Under the pieces are notes generated by a model, which was not told the origin of the DNA, did no database searches, and worked only from the letters and a program-made list of their open reading frames with translations. This document shows, one piece after another, positions 17,082 to 25,768 of a stretch of DNA of 64,000 nt (positions are counted from its first letter, which is position 1; every line of letters starts with the position of its first letter). The DNA comes from Pseudomonas alkylphenolica (GTDB taxonomy: Bacteria; Pseudomonadota; Gammaproteobacteria; Pseudomonadales; Pseudomonadaceae): assembly GCF_004025535.1 (NCBI RefSeq), contig NZ_QJRG01000050.1, positions 282,425-346,424 on the forward strand, in the 5' to 3' direction. Both the position numbers and the translations under genes were made by a program.

Positions 17082-17431
17082 ATCACGATGTTCGTGTTCT
17101 ATTTAAGAGCGCGCAGCAGGCTGCGCGGTCGATTGATGACCTTATACTACCCAGCTATTTCCAAACCGCCACGCCAAGCGTGCAAGAAACGATTGCTTTT
17201 TTGCAATTTCGTTTCGGGTTTATTGCAAATGCAACGTTTGTTTGCAACTCAAAAGCTCAACCATCGCTCCGAAAAGCGCCATAGATACCCGAATTTCCTT
17301 GCCGTAACGGCTAAAAAGTCCTTTTTCATCCCGCGCTATCCCCTCTGCCTTACCAAGCAAATAATCATTGCATTTATTTTTGATGCAATTATTCTTTGCA
17401 AAAAAAGCCTGCCAAGCAGCCCGGAGATACC
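17082..17431. promoter_or_regulatory. Divergent RpiR/aminotransferase control region with TTGCA repeats
   Basis: This 350-bp A/T-rich gap holds the words ATTGC...GCAAT (17192-17196 and 17203-17207), TTGCAAATGCAA (17223-17234), TTTGCAAC (17241-17248) and an inverted pair ATTGCAT/ATGCAAT (17367-17373 and 17383-17389, nine bases apart), with a further TTTGCA at 17395-17400. The last pair is just before the aminotransferase ribosome site. These recurring, often palindromic words mark the likely operators of the RpiR regulator. No small gene is supported. Confidence 0.55.
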
Positions 17432-18760
17432 ATGAGCCACGTATTCCATCGCAGCCTTACCCAGCGCTATCCAACCGCGGTCAAGGGTGATGGCCCTTAC
17501 CTCATCGACAGCCAAGGTCATCGCTACCTTGACGCTAGCGGTGGCGCCGCCGTTTCCTGCCTGGGTCATAGCGACCCTGATGTCATCGAAGCAATTCGCG
17601 AACAGGTGGGTAAAGTGGCCTATGCGCACACCTCGTTCTTCACCACCGAGCCCATGGAGGCGCTGGCCGACTTTCTGGTCAAGCGTGCGCCGGCGGGACT
17701 TGACTCTGTGTACTTTGTCTCCGGCGGTTCAGAGGCGGTAGAAGCGGCACTGAAATTGGCTCGCCAGTACTTTGTCGAGATCGGTCAACCTCAACGCAAG
17801 CATGTAATTGCCCGACGCCAGAGCTATCACGGCAACACCTTGGGCGCGTTGGCAGCAGGTGGCAACGCGTGGCGTCGCCAGCAATTTCAGCCGTTGCTGA
17901 TTGATGTCAGCCATGTCAGCCCGTGCTACGCCTATCGTGAACAACGTCCAGGTGAAACGCCTGAGCAGTTCGCCATTCGCCTGGCTGAAGAGCTTGACGC
18001 GGAGATTCAGCGCCTGGGCGCTGAAAACGTCATGGCCTTCATTGCCGAGCCAGTGGTTGGCGCCACCTTGGGCGCCGTTCCGGCAGTAACCGGCTACTTC
18101 AAACGCATCCGTGAGGTGTGCGACCGCCACGGCGTCCTGCTCATTCTTGACGAAGTAATGTGCGGCATGGGCCGTACCGGGACGCTGTTCGCCGCTGAGC
18201 AGGAAGGCATCAGTGCCGACCTGATCACTGTCGCGAAGGGACTGGGTGCAGGTTACCAACCCATAGGTGCCACCTTGGTGAGTGAGCGAATCCGTAATGC
18301 GATTGCGCAGGGCTCCGGCTTCTTCCAGCACGGACACACCTACATTGGTCACGCGACAGCGTGCGCCGCAGCACTTGCCGTGCAAACCGTGGTCGAGAAG
18401 AAACAGTTGCTGGCACGCGTAAGAGAGCAGGGCGACGGGCTGAGCAAGCGTTTGCTCGATCGCTTTGCGGGCCATCCGAATGTAGGAGACATTCGCGGTC
18501 GAGGCCTGTTCCAGGGCTTTGAACTGGTGGCAGATCGTGAGACCAAAGCGCCCTTCGACCCGGCATTGAAGGTCAACGCCAAAATCAAGAAAGCAGCCAT
18601 GGAGCACGGACTGATGTGCTACCCGATGGGCGGCACCGTAGATGGCCGCGTGGGCGACCACATCCTGTTGGCGCCACCCTTCATTCTGGAAGACCACCAC
18701 CTGGATGAGTTGGTGCAGAAGCTGGACGACGCCATCCACACCGTGTTGCGCTCTCTTTAA
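17432..18760 (+). CDS. Class-III PLP-dependent aminotransferase
   Basis: A 442-residue aminotransferase of the class-III (BioA/ornithine/beta-alanine) group. Lys269 in VAKGLGAG is the PLP lysine; LLILDEVMCGMGRTG contains the cofactor aspartate and FVSGGSEAVEAALKLARQYF the phosphate loop. The ATG at 17432 has GGAG upstream (GGAGATACC); an in-frame ATG at 17396 would lie in the operator-rich region and is less likely. It removes the amino group of the imported amino acid, probably with pyruvate or 2-oxoglutarate as acceptor. The stop overlaps the ribosome site (AAGGAGG) of the next gene, so both form an operon that the RpiR regulator likely controls. Confidence 0.87.
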   Translation: MSHVFHRSLTQRYPTAVKGDGPYLIDSQGHRYLDASGGAAVSCLGHSDPDVIEAIREQVGKVAYAHTSFFTTEPMEALADFLVKRAPAGLDSVYFVSGGSEAVEAALKLARQYFVEIGQPQRKHVIARRQSYHGNTLGALAAGGNAWRRQQFQPLLIDVSHVSPCYAYREQRPGETPEQFAIRLAEELDAEIQRLGAENVMAFIAEPVVGATLGAVPAVTGYFKRIREVCDRHGVLLILDEVMCGMGRTGTLFAAEQEGISADLITVAKGLGAGYQPIGATLVSERIRNAIAQGSGFFQHGHTYIGHATACAAALAVQTVVEKKQLLARVREQGDGLSKRLLDRFAGHPNVGDIRGRGLFQGFELVADRETKAPFDPALKVNAKIKKAAMEHGLMCYPMGGTVDGRVGDHILLAPPFILEDHHLDELVQKLDDAIHTVLRSL

Positions 18761-18772
18761 GGAGGCTTGGGT

Positions 18773-19336
18773 ATGAAAATCACTTCACGTCTTACCGAAC
18801 TCGACCGGGAACAGATGAGCGTCCCACAGCAGGAAGTACTCAACGAGATACTCAGTGGCCCGCGGGGCAATCTCGATGGACCTTTCCTGGCCTGGATTCA
18901 CAGCCCTGAACTGGCAAATCATGCCCAGCGCCTGGGTGCATTCTGCCGATACGGAACGCAGCTGGAACTGCGTCTCACCGAGCTCGCGATTCTGTTCACG
19001 GCTACCTGGTGGCAGTCCCAGGCGGAATGGCAGATTCATGAACCCATTGCGCGCAATGCTGGTGTCTCCGATGAAATCATCGAGGCATTGAGAACCGGGA
19101 AAGAACCGCAGTTTATTCGCGAGGATGAACGTCTCGTCTACTGCATTGGCTCATCGCTCTACATCTCGCGCCGTGTGGATTCCGAGCTGTATGAGCAGGC
19201 GATCAACGCTTTCGGCGAGGCTGCGACTGTCGAACTGATTGGCGTCTTCGGTTACTACGCGCTGGTCGCCATGACCCTGAACGTCTTCATGGTGCGCCGG
19301 GGGGCTGAGCTCCCGCTTCCTTTCGCTGAACCCTAA
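18773..19336 (+). CDS. Carboxymuconolactone-decarboxylase family protein
   Basis: A 187-residue alpha-helical protein of the CMD/AhpD-like fold. The core reads ELRLTELAILFTATWWQSQAEWQIHEPIARNAGVSDEIIEAL, the family pattern with a conserved Glu, Trp and His. The CxxC pair of peroxidatic AhpD proteins is absent, so it is nearer the decarboxylase-like or unknown-function members than a peroxidase. AAGGAGG eight bases before ATG 18773 decides the start over the upstream TTG. It follows the aminotransferase in the same operon and may act on the resulting keto acid; the reaction is unknown. Confidence 0.8.
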   Translation: MKITSRLTELDREQMSVPQQEVLNEILSGPRGNLDGPFLAWIHSPELANHAQRLGAFCRYGTQLELRLTELAILFTATWWQSQAEWQIHEPIARNAGVSDEIIEALRTGKEPQFIREDERLVYCIGSSLYISRRVDSELYEQAINAFGEAATVELIGVFGYYALVAMTLNVFMVRRGAELPLPFAEP

Positions 19337-19409
19337 AGCGTTTTCCTCGGGGGAGGGGGTGTGACTTTTTGATCTCTGCTCCCTTTGGTTTTTGACGGCA
19401 ATGGCATCT

Positions 19410-20129
19410 TTACTCGCAGCCAAAGACGTCCCAATAATTTACCCAGTAATACTGCTGCTGAAAGCCACCAGGTCTAAGGCCTGGGGCGTTTATCAAAGAA
19501 GCGCGTTCTACGAACACCTTGACCTTGTCGCCAGCAACCTGTTCAACAGTGCCTTGGTATCGAATGCCTCCTTGATCCTGACAAACGCGATCACCCACAT
19601 ATTTGGTCCTGTTAGAAGCGATGCGTTGTAGCTCTCGGCGATCCGCATCTGCCTTTTCGCGTGCCTGGCGGATGAGTTGTGCGCGTTGCTGAGGTGACAG
19701 GTAGCCAAAGTCGATTACAGATTGATCAAAAGAGGTGTCATTCGCCGAGCGTCGCTCCAGAACGAACAGATTGACTCCTCGGACTGAGAAAATAAAGGTG
19801 AGTAATTTTTGAGATCTGGATTGGCAAACGAAGCCCTTACTATTACTGAAGAATGAGTCCTCTTCAGCTTGGTAAGGAATGACGTAACCGCCTGTATTGG
19901 CGCAATAACGCTCTAAGTCCCCAATGATGTCGTTGCGGGCAACCTTGTCAAAAACCGTTGCAGAGATACCCAGTCCGGGAGGGGAGATCAGCACGTGGGT
20001 TTGTGGGGAAACAGCCTTGATGATTTCGTTCGCAGCTTTCTCGGGAGGGAGATCCGCATGCGGATACATAAACGAACAGCCTGCAAGGGTGCTGATCAGG
20101 AGCCAGGTAATTCCTTTTTGTATTTTCAA
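19410..20129 (-). CDS. Hypothetical lipoprotein
   Basis: A 239-residue protein with a lipoprotein signal peptide (WLLISTLAGCSFMYP, lipobox LAGC with Cys18). The mature part has two cysteine-containing segments (ERYCANTGGYV and GFVCQSRSQK) and a C-terminal part with VGDRVCQDQGGIRYQGTVEQ, which looks like a small beta domain, ending FGCE. A helical charged stretch (QRAQLIRQAREKADADRRELQRIA) precedes it. The family is not recognised. It sits at the left end of the accessory region and marks the last clearly intact host-type gene before IS wreckage. Confidence 0.75.
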   Translation of the reverse strand: MKIQKGITWLLISTLAGCSFMYPHADLPPEKAANEIIKAVSPQTHVLISPPGLGISATVFDKVARNDIIGDLERYCANTGGYVIPYQAEEDSFFSNSKGFVCQSRSQKLLTFIFSVRGVNLFVLERRSANDTSFDQSVIDFGYLSPQQRAQLIRQAREKADADRRELQRIASNRTKYVGDRVCQDQGGIRYQGTVEQVAGDKVKVFVERASLINAPGLRPGGFQQQYYWVNYWDVFGCE

Positions 20130-20282
20130 AACAGATCCTTAACACAACAATGATGGCGCATGGCTATCTTATCGCGTTACCCGCACGTCATACAGGCTCA
20201 CAAGATATGGCGGCGGCTCGGTTCGCAATAGCGTGTTGAAGGGCCTGGCGAGCAGAAAACCCAATGGAGTACAAATGTTCTC

Positions 20283-20543
20283 TTGGTCGACGTGTCGACG
20301 CATAGCCTTTATGCCTGGATAAAGCGCTACAGCAACTGTCATGACAACGCCGTGGCCGAAAGCTTTTTCCAGCTTCAGAGACGGGAACGGATCAAGCGGA
20401 AAATCTACACCACAGGGGCAAATGCTCATAGTGATGTGTTCGATTACATCGAGATGCCCTACAGCGCACAACGCCGCATGGCCTCAGAGCTTGCAAGGTG
20501 TCTAGAGTATCCGGGGCAGTTTGTGATAATCGACAGTGTCTGA
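20283..20543 (+). pseudogene. Internally deleted IS3-family transposase remnant
   Basis: A short frame fuses an orfA segment (VSTHSLYAWIKRYS, the end of the HTH) directly to the orfB C-terminus (NCHDNAVAESFF...FDYIEMPYSAQRR), so the catalytic DDE core is lost. The end at about 20500-20520 (TGTCTAGAGTATCCGGGGC) resembles an IS3-type terminal repeat. It is inactive and marks old IS activity at the left side of the island. Confidence 0.75.
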
Positions 20544-20810
20544 CTGCCAGACAGTAAACTACACGATTTAACAAGTGGGCGATGTAATTTGTTCATAAGT
20601 TGGCCGGCACCCGACTTTCTGGAGCGCTATGGCCGATGGCATTGCTGAATGTTCATCGATCTATGTTCATGGAAGCAGGCCAGCGACCTCGCGCTCGGCA
20701 TACCCGGGCAAAGCTCCTCCACGCTTTCCGCCCGTCTTGGCCTTTGCGGGCTTCTATCCTTCACGCCTTGGCGGCCTGCGCGCGCCACTTGCGCTTAAAC
20801 CAATTCAATG

Positions 20811-21550
20811 CCTTCAGCATTTGTGAGCAAGCGCATCCAGATTCTTGATGCAATGCTGCAACTGAAACTTCTCCATCACTCGACTCGGCGGGTCTCGATC
20901 ACAGAAGACGGCGAGCGGATCTAAACCCGGGCTCAGTCTATTCTGGGTGTTGAGATCGGGGCCAGGCAGGGAGAGCCGACTGGGAGGGTGCGGATAATCA
21001 GCAGCCCAGGGTTCGGGCACAGGAAGTTGGCACCTGCGCTTTCAGCGCTCTCTATCAAGTACCCCAAGTTGGACATCCACGATCATCTGACCTAGCTCAA
21101 GAGGGTATTGATCTGGACATTCGGGTGGGGAGCGAGATAGCGATGACGCAGTTAGCCAAGAAAATGGTCGGCAATCGAAGGGTATTGTGTGCAAGCTTGG
21201 AATACCTGAAACGCAGGAGAGCTCCGAAATCGCCTCGGAGCTTGGAGAACATGACGGCCTAGTAATCAAGGAGCGAGATTACCCGTTTGGCGTCTGGAGC
21301 TTCACCGGGCCTTCTGAGTTCAGCAGCATCAAAGTCACCGGTAGTCTTTCGACGAACCACGGAGAGATCGCCCACGAATGTGTTTAGAGGGGAGGGGTAT
21401 CCTTTCCGTTCCATCTGGGACGTCCGCGATGATCTGGCCAGCGGGAAGCTCGTGCACGGCCTGCCGGACTACTTCGAACAGCTGGATGAAAGGCACGACA
21501 AAGATTCCTGCAAAGATCCTGCACTTGAGGGAGTAGTTCGAACCCCCTGA
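20811..21550 (+). pseudogene. LysR-family regulator pseudogene, several stops and frameshifts
   Basis: Reading through lesions gives a recognisable LysR protein lacking its first 35 or so residues. The pieces are PSAFVSKRIQILDAMLQLK, then STRRVSITEDGERI, stop, GRVRIISSPGFGHRKLAPAL, stop and frameshift near 21090, EGIDLDIRVGSE, frameshift near 21255, DYPFGVWSFTG, and SIWDVRDDLASGKLVHGLPDYFE. At least two in-frame stops and two to three frame changes make it nonfunctional. Confidence 0.8.
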
Positions 21551-21626
21551 ATTCTAGCCACGTGATCCACAAGCGTTAGGCAGTGGAGTTTCAGATATTC
21601 ATTTGCTAAACACTGCGTGATCACTG

Positions 21627-22694
21627 CTAAAGCAGCTGCAAAACATTATCTGGATCGAACATGGCGATCGTATCTCGCTGGAGCTTGCTGTAGCACCTCT
21701 TTAGTATCCGTTGCTGGGTAGCAATTATGCCGAAGTCTTTAAGCCTTTGTTTAAGGCGAGCGCGCTCATCCTCATTTGTCACTCCACCTCTGAGAAGGTG
21801 CGAATAATTGGCCAGGATTTCAATTAAATCTGTAATTCGTGCTGGCTCTAGATTTCCTCGATATCGCGATTCAAGTTTTAGATCAGTGAGAAGTTTGTCG
21901 TCAAATATGGATTTTTTTCGTATCCCCAACAAATTTGGTGCTTCATTTCTTAAGACACCATGGTTCAGCTGAAAATTGTACAGAGTATCAAAGCACCGGT
22001 TATAAGGATGTATATGCGTTGCTAGCGTAAATTCTTTCGTTCCTTTGAAGCCTTGGTTGCAAGATTTACATGAAGGAATGTGGTTATAAAACGATAGCGC
22101 TAAATATGGATAGAGACTCTTAGAGTAAAAGTGGTCGATATCGAACAGCATCTTCTCGTCAACCGTATGCTCGTCCTCCACGCGAACGATCCTCATGATT
22201 ACTTCATTACAATAGGGGCATGTAGATCCGTCGAAGCCAAGTTTTCTGTATCGGTTGATGCATTGATGACTGCTTCGATAGTTGGAGTACGTGAAAACCT
22301 GAGAGAGAAGGCGTGGCCCGAAAGATTTGGGATGGATCTTCTCATTTTCGATGATAAATAGATCGCCAGGTCTGAGTATCGTATTTGCATGCTCAATTAT
22401 GTCATCTAGCTGTTGAGGTGCGGCAGTAATAATCTTCTTTAAGTTGCTCGAGTCGGAAATGTAGTCAATGTAGGTGAGTTGGCGAGCTACTATCTCTGCA
22501 CCAACTAAAGCCACATAGTCAGCCTTTTCCAGCTCCGGTCGCAAAGCATGAACTCTGGCAATGAGTGATCTAGCGGAATACGACCCGTCAATGTTTTGGG
22601 GATTCAAGTCTTCCCAAAGCTCTTCAACCGTTTCGCTCAGTAGGAAGCTTACGTTATCAGTTAAGGTTTCTAGATGTTTTAGAATGCTGATCAC
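21627..22694 (-). CDS. HNH endonuclease, PtuB-like partner of an ATPase
   Basis: A 355-residue protein with a central HNH nuclease domain. Zinc-type cysteines are Cys159/Cys162 (CPYCN) and Cys209/Cys212 (CKSCN); the catalytic part is DIDH at 185-188 with Asn204. The first 140 residues and the last 130 are helical and unrecognised. Its ATG overlaps the stop of the upstream ATPase gene by four bases, so the two are translationally coupled. ATPase plus HNH pairs of this layout are the Septu (PtuA-PtuB) antiviral systems. The sequence is AT-rich compared with the flanks, suggesting horizontal acquisition. Substrate and trigger are unknown. Confidence 0.8.
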   Translation of the reverse strand: MISILKHLETLTDNVSFLLSETVEELWEDLNPQNIDGSYSARSLIARVHALRPELEKADYVALVGAEIVARQLTYIDYISDSSNLKKIITAAPQQLDDIIEHANTILRPGDLFIIENEKIHPKSFGPRLLSQVFTYSNYRSSHQCINRYRKLGFDGSTCPYCNEVIMRIVRVEDEHTVDEKMLFDIDHFYSKSLYPYLALSFYNHIPSCKSCNQGFKGTKEFTLATHIHPYNRCFDTLYNFQLNHGVLRNEAPNLLGIRKKSIFDDKLLTDLKLESRYRGNLEPARITDLIEILANYSHLLRGGVTNEDERARLKQRLKDFGIIATQQRILKRCYSKLQRDTIAMFDPDNVLQLL

Positions 22695-24376
22695 TTGCTG
22701 GAAATCCTTTTGATGATATGGGATTTGATCAGCTGATCGTCAATGATTGATGCCGCTTGTCGAAGTGCGTCCAAGTCGAGTGGTGAAATTTCGTCTGCAT
22801 CAAGTATGGTAAGTATTTTGGATATGTATTTAGCAGAGATGTTGCCGCTACGTTGTCCTTTGAGGCCGAATGTTGAAGCGTAGATATCAAATAGGTTTGC
22901 ACCGAAAGTTTTCAATTCCTCGCTAGGCGGCACAGCGTTAGGGCCACCACACTGAGGTAGTAGTGCAATCAAACACTGGCTTGGCAAGTCGCTTACCAAA
23001 ATTGGAGAATGAGTAGTAATTACTATCTGCGATTTCTGCTCTGAAAGCCTTGGCAGGCATGTGATCAGCCGCTCAATAAACTCAGTTTGCCACTTGGGAT
23101 GCAGGTATAGATCCGCTTCGTCAATGCATAGCAACGTCCCGCTATTACTATTTTTGGATATTCCAGTATTGCTAAGACTGATCCAGATTGAACTAAACAT
23201 ATTCAGGTAAGCTTTTTGGCCGGAACTAAGGCTTGTCCAGTTGATAGATCCAGATCTGATTAGTTCGATAATCCAGGCCAGCTCTAAGTAAGGCAGTGGC
23301 TCATCCTTATCGAAGTCTATTGTGAAGGAATAGCGGCTGCTCTTGAGCGACTCATCCAACCGGATGTTCATTGCTCTCAATATGTGCTCAAGTTCAATGG
23401 TGACGTCAAGAAGTTTTGTTAGGGTCGGTTTCGAATGATGCAATTCAAGTTCTTCATGTGTTTTGAAGAATTGTCTGGCGGCAAATAATGGCTCCCTGAA
23501 GTCTATGGGCTCGGATTGAAGCTTGTTCAAAGATTGGTCAATGTTGTGAATAAACTCTTCGCGCTCAATGTTTTCAGTCAATAGCTGATACAAGAACAGC
23601 CCCTGAATCGCAATCACTGCACGCTGTAAGTTTTTATCAGGTAATCGCTGCCTTCGCATGCTAATTTGTAGTTCGGAGATTTTTTTATAGAAATCTACTA
23701 ACTTATGATTTCGATCGTTGTTCGTTCTGCGGATTGACCTGTCAACCTTGATCTCAATTCTTCTCGGGGTCTCGATTCTAACCTTGGGGAACTGAGTGGA
23801 ATAGATGAATTGTAGTTGATAGATAATATCAGCCTCAGCTCTGGCTCTTCCGAGCGCGAAGCCTCTTCGACTGTATTTAAAGTTTGCGGATATGTCTTGA
23901 ACATTCTTCCCGAGATCCATTTGATTTTCGTCAAACACGTTCGAAAAGTAAATTACATTGAGATCCTTAATATCTCTGAAGTCGGCTCTTCGCTGAGCTG
24001 GAAAATTGGTTGTTATTTCGTTGCTGGTGTTGTTTATGTAAAATAGCTCGCCATGTAGTTCGTAGACAACAATTGAAGGTGTGTCGATTCGCTCATTGGA
24101 CTTTAGAGCAAGGCAAATGAGTTCCAATGCATTTGTTTTGCCAGCGCCATTTATTCCCAGTATGGCCGTTATGTCTAATATGTTCTCGCCAAATATTTCT
24201 GAGGGTAGAGCTGTTTGTGTTACTTTGCTGACTTCGTGAGTGTCGGGGCTGTATGAGAATTTGAAATCATTGCACAAATTGATTCCAAAATTGTTCAGAT
24301 TTTTGAAGTGTGATGTCCATATGAAGCAAATTCTCATTCGAAAGCCCGGCATATCAGTTGAGTTCGAGTCGACCAC
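22691..24376 (-). CDS. AAA/ABC-type ATPase, PtuA-like
   Basis: A 561-residue SMC/OLD-type ATPase. Walker A is ILGINGAGKTNA (Gly74-Thr81 region). The long helical middle (about 170-350) is followed by an ABC-signature-like INWTSLSSGQKAYL, then Walker B in LLCIDEADLYLHPKWQ and a switch histidine in IVITTHSPILVSDLPS. The arrangement is that of PtuA-type ATPases in Septu and of AAA_15/AAA_21 defence proteins. The GTG start at 24376 has a distant GGAGGT; ATG at 24337 is the alternative. It is followed by the coupled HNH gene. The codon use is AT-rich. Presumed role is sensing phage invasion and licensing the nuclease. Confidence 0.8.
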   Translation of the reverse strand: MVDSNSTDMPGFRMRICFIWTSHFKNLNNFGINLCNDFKFSYSPDTHEVSKVTQTALPSEIFGENILDITAILGINGAGKTNALELICLALKSNERIDTPSIVVYELHGELFYINNTSNEITTNFPAQRRADFRDIKDLNVIYFSNVFDENQMDLGKNVQDISANFKYSRRGFALGRARAEADIIYQLQFIYSTQFPKVRIETPRRIEIKVDRSIRRTNNDRNHKLVDFYKKISELQISMRRQRLPDKNLQRAVIAIQGLFLYQLLTENIEREEFIHNIDQSLNKLQSEPIDFREPLFAARQFFKTHEELELHHSKPTLTKLLDVTIELEHILRAMNIRLDESLKSSRYSFTIDFDKDEPLPYLELAWIIELIRSGSINWTSLSSGQKAYLNMFSSIWISLSNTGISKNSNSGTLLCIDEADLYLHPKWQTEFIERLITCLPRLSEQKSQIVITTHSPILVSDLPSQCLIALLPQCGGPNAVPPSEELKTFGANLFDIYASTFGLKGQRSGNISAKYISKILTILDADEISPLDLDALRQAASIIDDQLIKSHIIKRISSK

Positions 24377-24672
24377 TGGCAGCGATCAACCTCCATGTCG
24401 CCACGATAGCGGATGGCTATCTTCTTGTCGAAAGCTCCGCACTGAATCGCCCCGGTTTCATTAGACCACTACAATCCTGCACGTCTTCGGCCGGGGCGGC
24501 CTGCGCGCTCCGCTTACTGTCGTTTTCGAGCTGATCAATCTAATCTTCCTTCTCCATCACCACCCTCCCACAGCTCCGTCCCCCTCCTGAGGCTCAAGGA
24601 CAGGCCATGCTCGCCGTTACAGTGCTGAGAAATGGTTCTCGCTGATATGAAATCACGGAGGAGAAAGGATTT

Positions 24673-25383
24673 ATGTTGGTAGGCTTTTTGCTGCTGGTGG
24701 TACAGATCGTAACAATGACCGCGTGGGCTGAGTCTAACGTCAGGAAAACCCCCGAAGGCGTGAAACTGCTAAATACGCTGTCGTCGGCTGGGTTGTTTTT
24801 TCTCCGGTGGCGGGCATTCGCAGACTGCAAAAGCGAGCTCAGATCCCTTCAGAAAATCATGGGTGCATTGGCTCTCATTTCTATCGGGCTATTCAGTATC
24901 GTTCCAGAAGAGTCGAAGCAGGCAGCATCTATCTATCCCGTGGCGTTCATGGTTCTGTGGATGTCGATTAAGGTTGGAATCGACGTGCGCGGCCAATTTG
25001 GGGAGATGATGTCGATGGCTGTGATTCTGTTTTGCGTGCCGTTGATTGTGCTTTTCTGCAAATGGTTAGGGTTTTTGCCGGCCGTCGTCGTTGACCAGGT
25101 TCGAATGACTGTTCCGGTGATGCGCCACTTTGTTTTGCAGGACTACCAGTTTGCTTTGATTCTCGCCTTTTTGTTCGGCATCACTGGCGTAATTATGGCG
25201 GTGTTTCAAGTCTTGTTCTTTTCGATCATCCCTCTAATGCTTCTTTTCCTGATGGTGTTGGTATCGAAGTTGTCGAGAAATCTGTTGGGCTGGTCGACAA
25301 GTCGGGCTCGAAACTGCGTCGCGGTTTACGTGTTGTTCTTGGGGCCAACGCTATTTTTCCTCCACGCCTATCATTTCATATGA
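24673..25383 (+). CDS. Orphan multi-span membrane protein in the island
   Basis: A 236-residue protein with about six hydrophobic segments: residues 2-17, 60-75, 88-98, 115-130, 155-180 and 182-200, and a final one near 220-236. A strong site (GGAGGAGAAAGG) precedes the ATG. No signature residues are seen. It is the only plus-strand intact gene of the island apart from IS genes and lies between the Septu-like pair and the IS3 element. It may be a conflict-system membrane effector or an unrelated cargo gene; I do not recognise it. Confidence 0.6.
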   Translation: MLVGFLLLVVQIVTMTAWAESNVRKTPEGVKLLNTLSSAGLFFLRWRAFADCKSELRSLQKIMGALALISIGLFSIVPEESKQAASIYPVAFMVLWMSIKVGIDVRGQFGEMMSMAVILFCVPLIVLFCKWLGFLPAVVVDQVRMTVPVMRHFVLQDYQFALILAFLFGITGVIMAVFQVLFFSIIPLMLLFLMVLVSKLSRNLLGWSTSRARNCVAVYVLFLGPTLFFLHAYHFI

Positions 25384-25459
25384 GTGCCGGATTGAACTGG
25401 CCTAATGATTCTGGACACCACTTAAGGGCGATAAGATATCGTCAATCGTGGAGGTGCCC

Positions 25460-25768
25460 ATGAACGAGAGAAAGACCTACAGTCGCGAGTTCAAGCACCA
25501 GGCGGCCAGCCTGGTGCTTGATCAGAACCTTTCTGTCCAAGAAGTCTGTGAGTCCATGGATATCGGGCCGACAGCTCTTCGTCGCTGGGTGGACCAAGTC
25601 CGCAAGGAGCGTTCTGGACAATCGCCCACTGGCGCAAAGGCTATTACCTCAGAGCAACGCAAAATCCAGGAGCTGGAAGCCAAGGTTCGCCGCTTGGAGC
25701 GACACGCGGACATCCTAAAAAAGGCGACCGCTCTCTTGATGTCGGACTCCACCGGTCGTTTTTCCTGA
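25460..25768 (+). CDS. IS3-family transposase OrfA
   Basis: A 102-residue HTH protein (MNERKTYSREFKHQAASLVL, QEVCESMDIGPTALRRWV) with a leucine-zipper-like end (IQELEAKVRRLERHADILKKA). GGAGG lies six bases before ATG 25460. The slippery A6G run at 25717-25723 (A AAA AAG) is the usual minus-one frameshift signal that fuses OrfA to OrfB to make the transposase. Confidence 0.88.
   Translation: MNERKTYSREFKHQAASLVLDQNLSVQEVCESMDIGPTALRRWVDQVRKERSGQSPTGAKAITSEQRKIQELEAKVRRLERHADILKKATALLMSDSTGRFS

Noticed and set aside
20169..20471. Minus-strand frame over the IS3 remnant
   Set aside because: It is antisense to the transposase remnant and shows no family features.
20766..24525. Shared GGCGGCCTGCGCGC words near 20770 and 24497 as direct repeats flanking the left part of the island
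   Set aside because: The match is about 14 bases of high-GC sequence and does not extend; chance similarity is likely.
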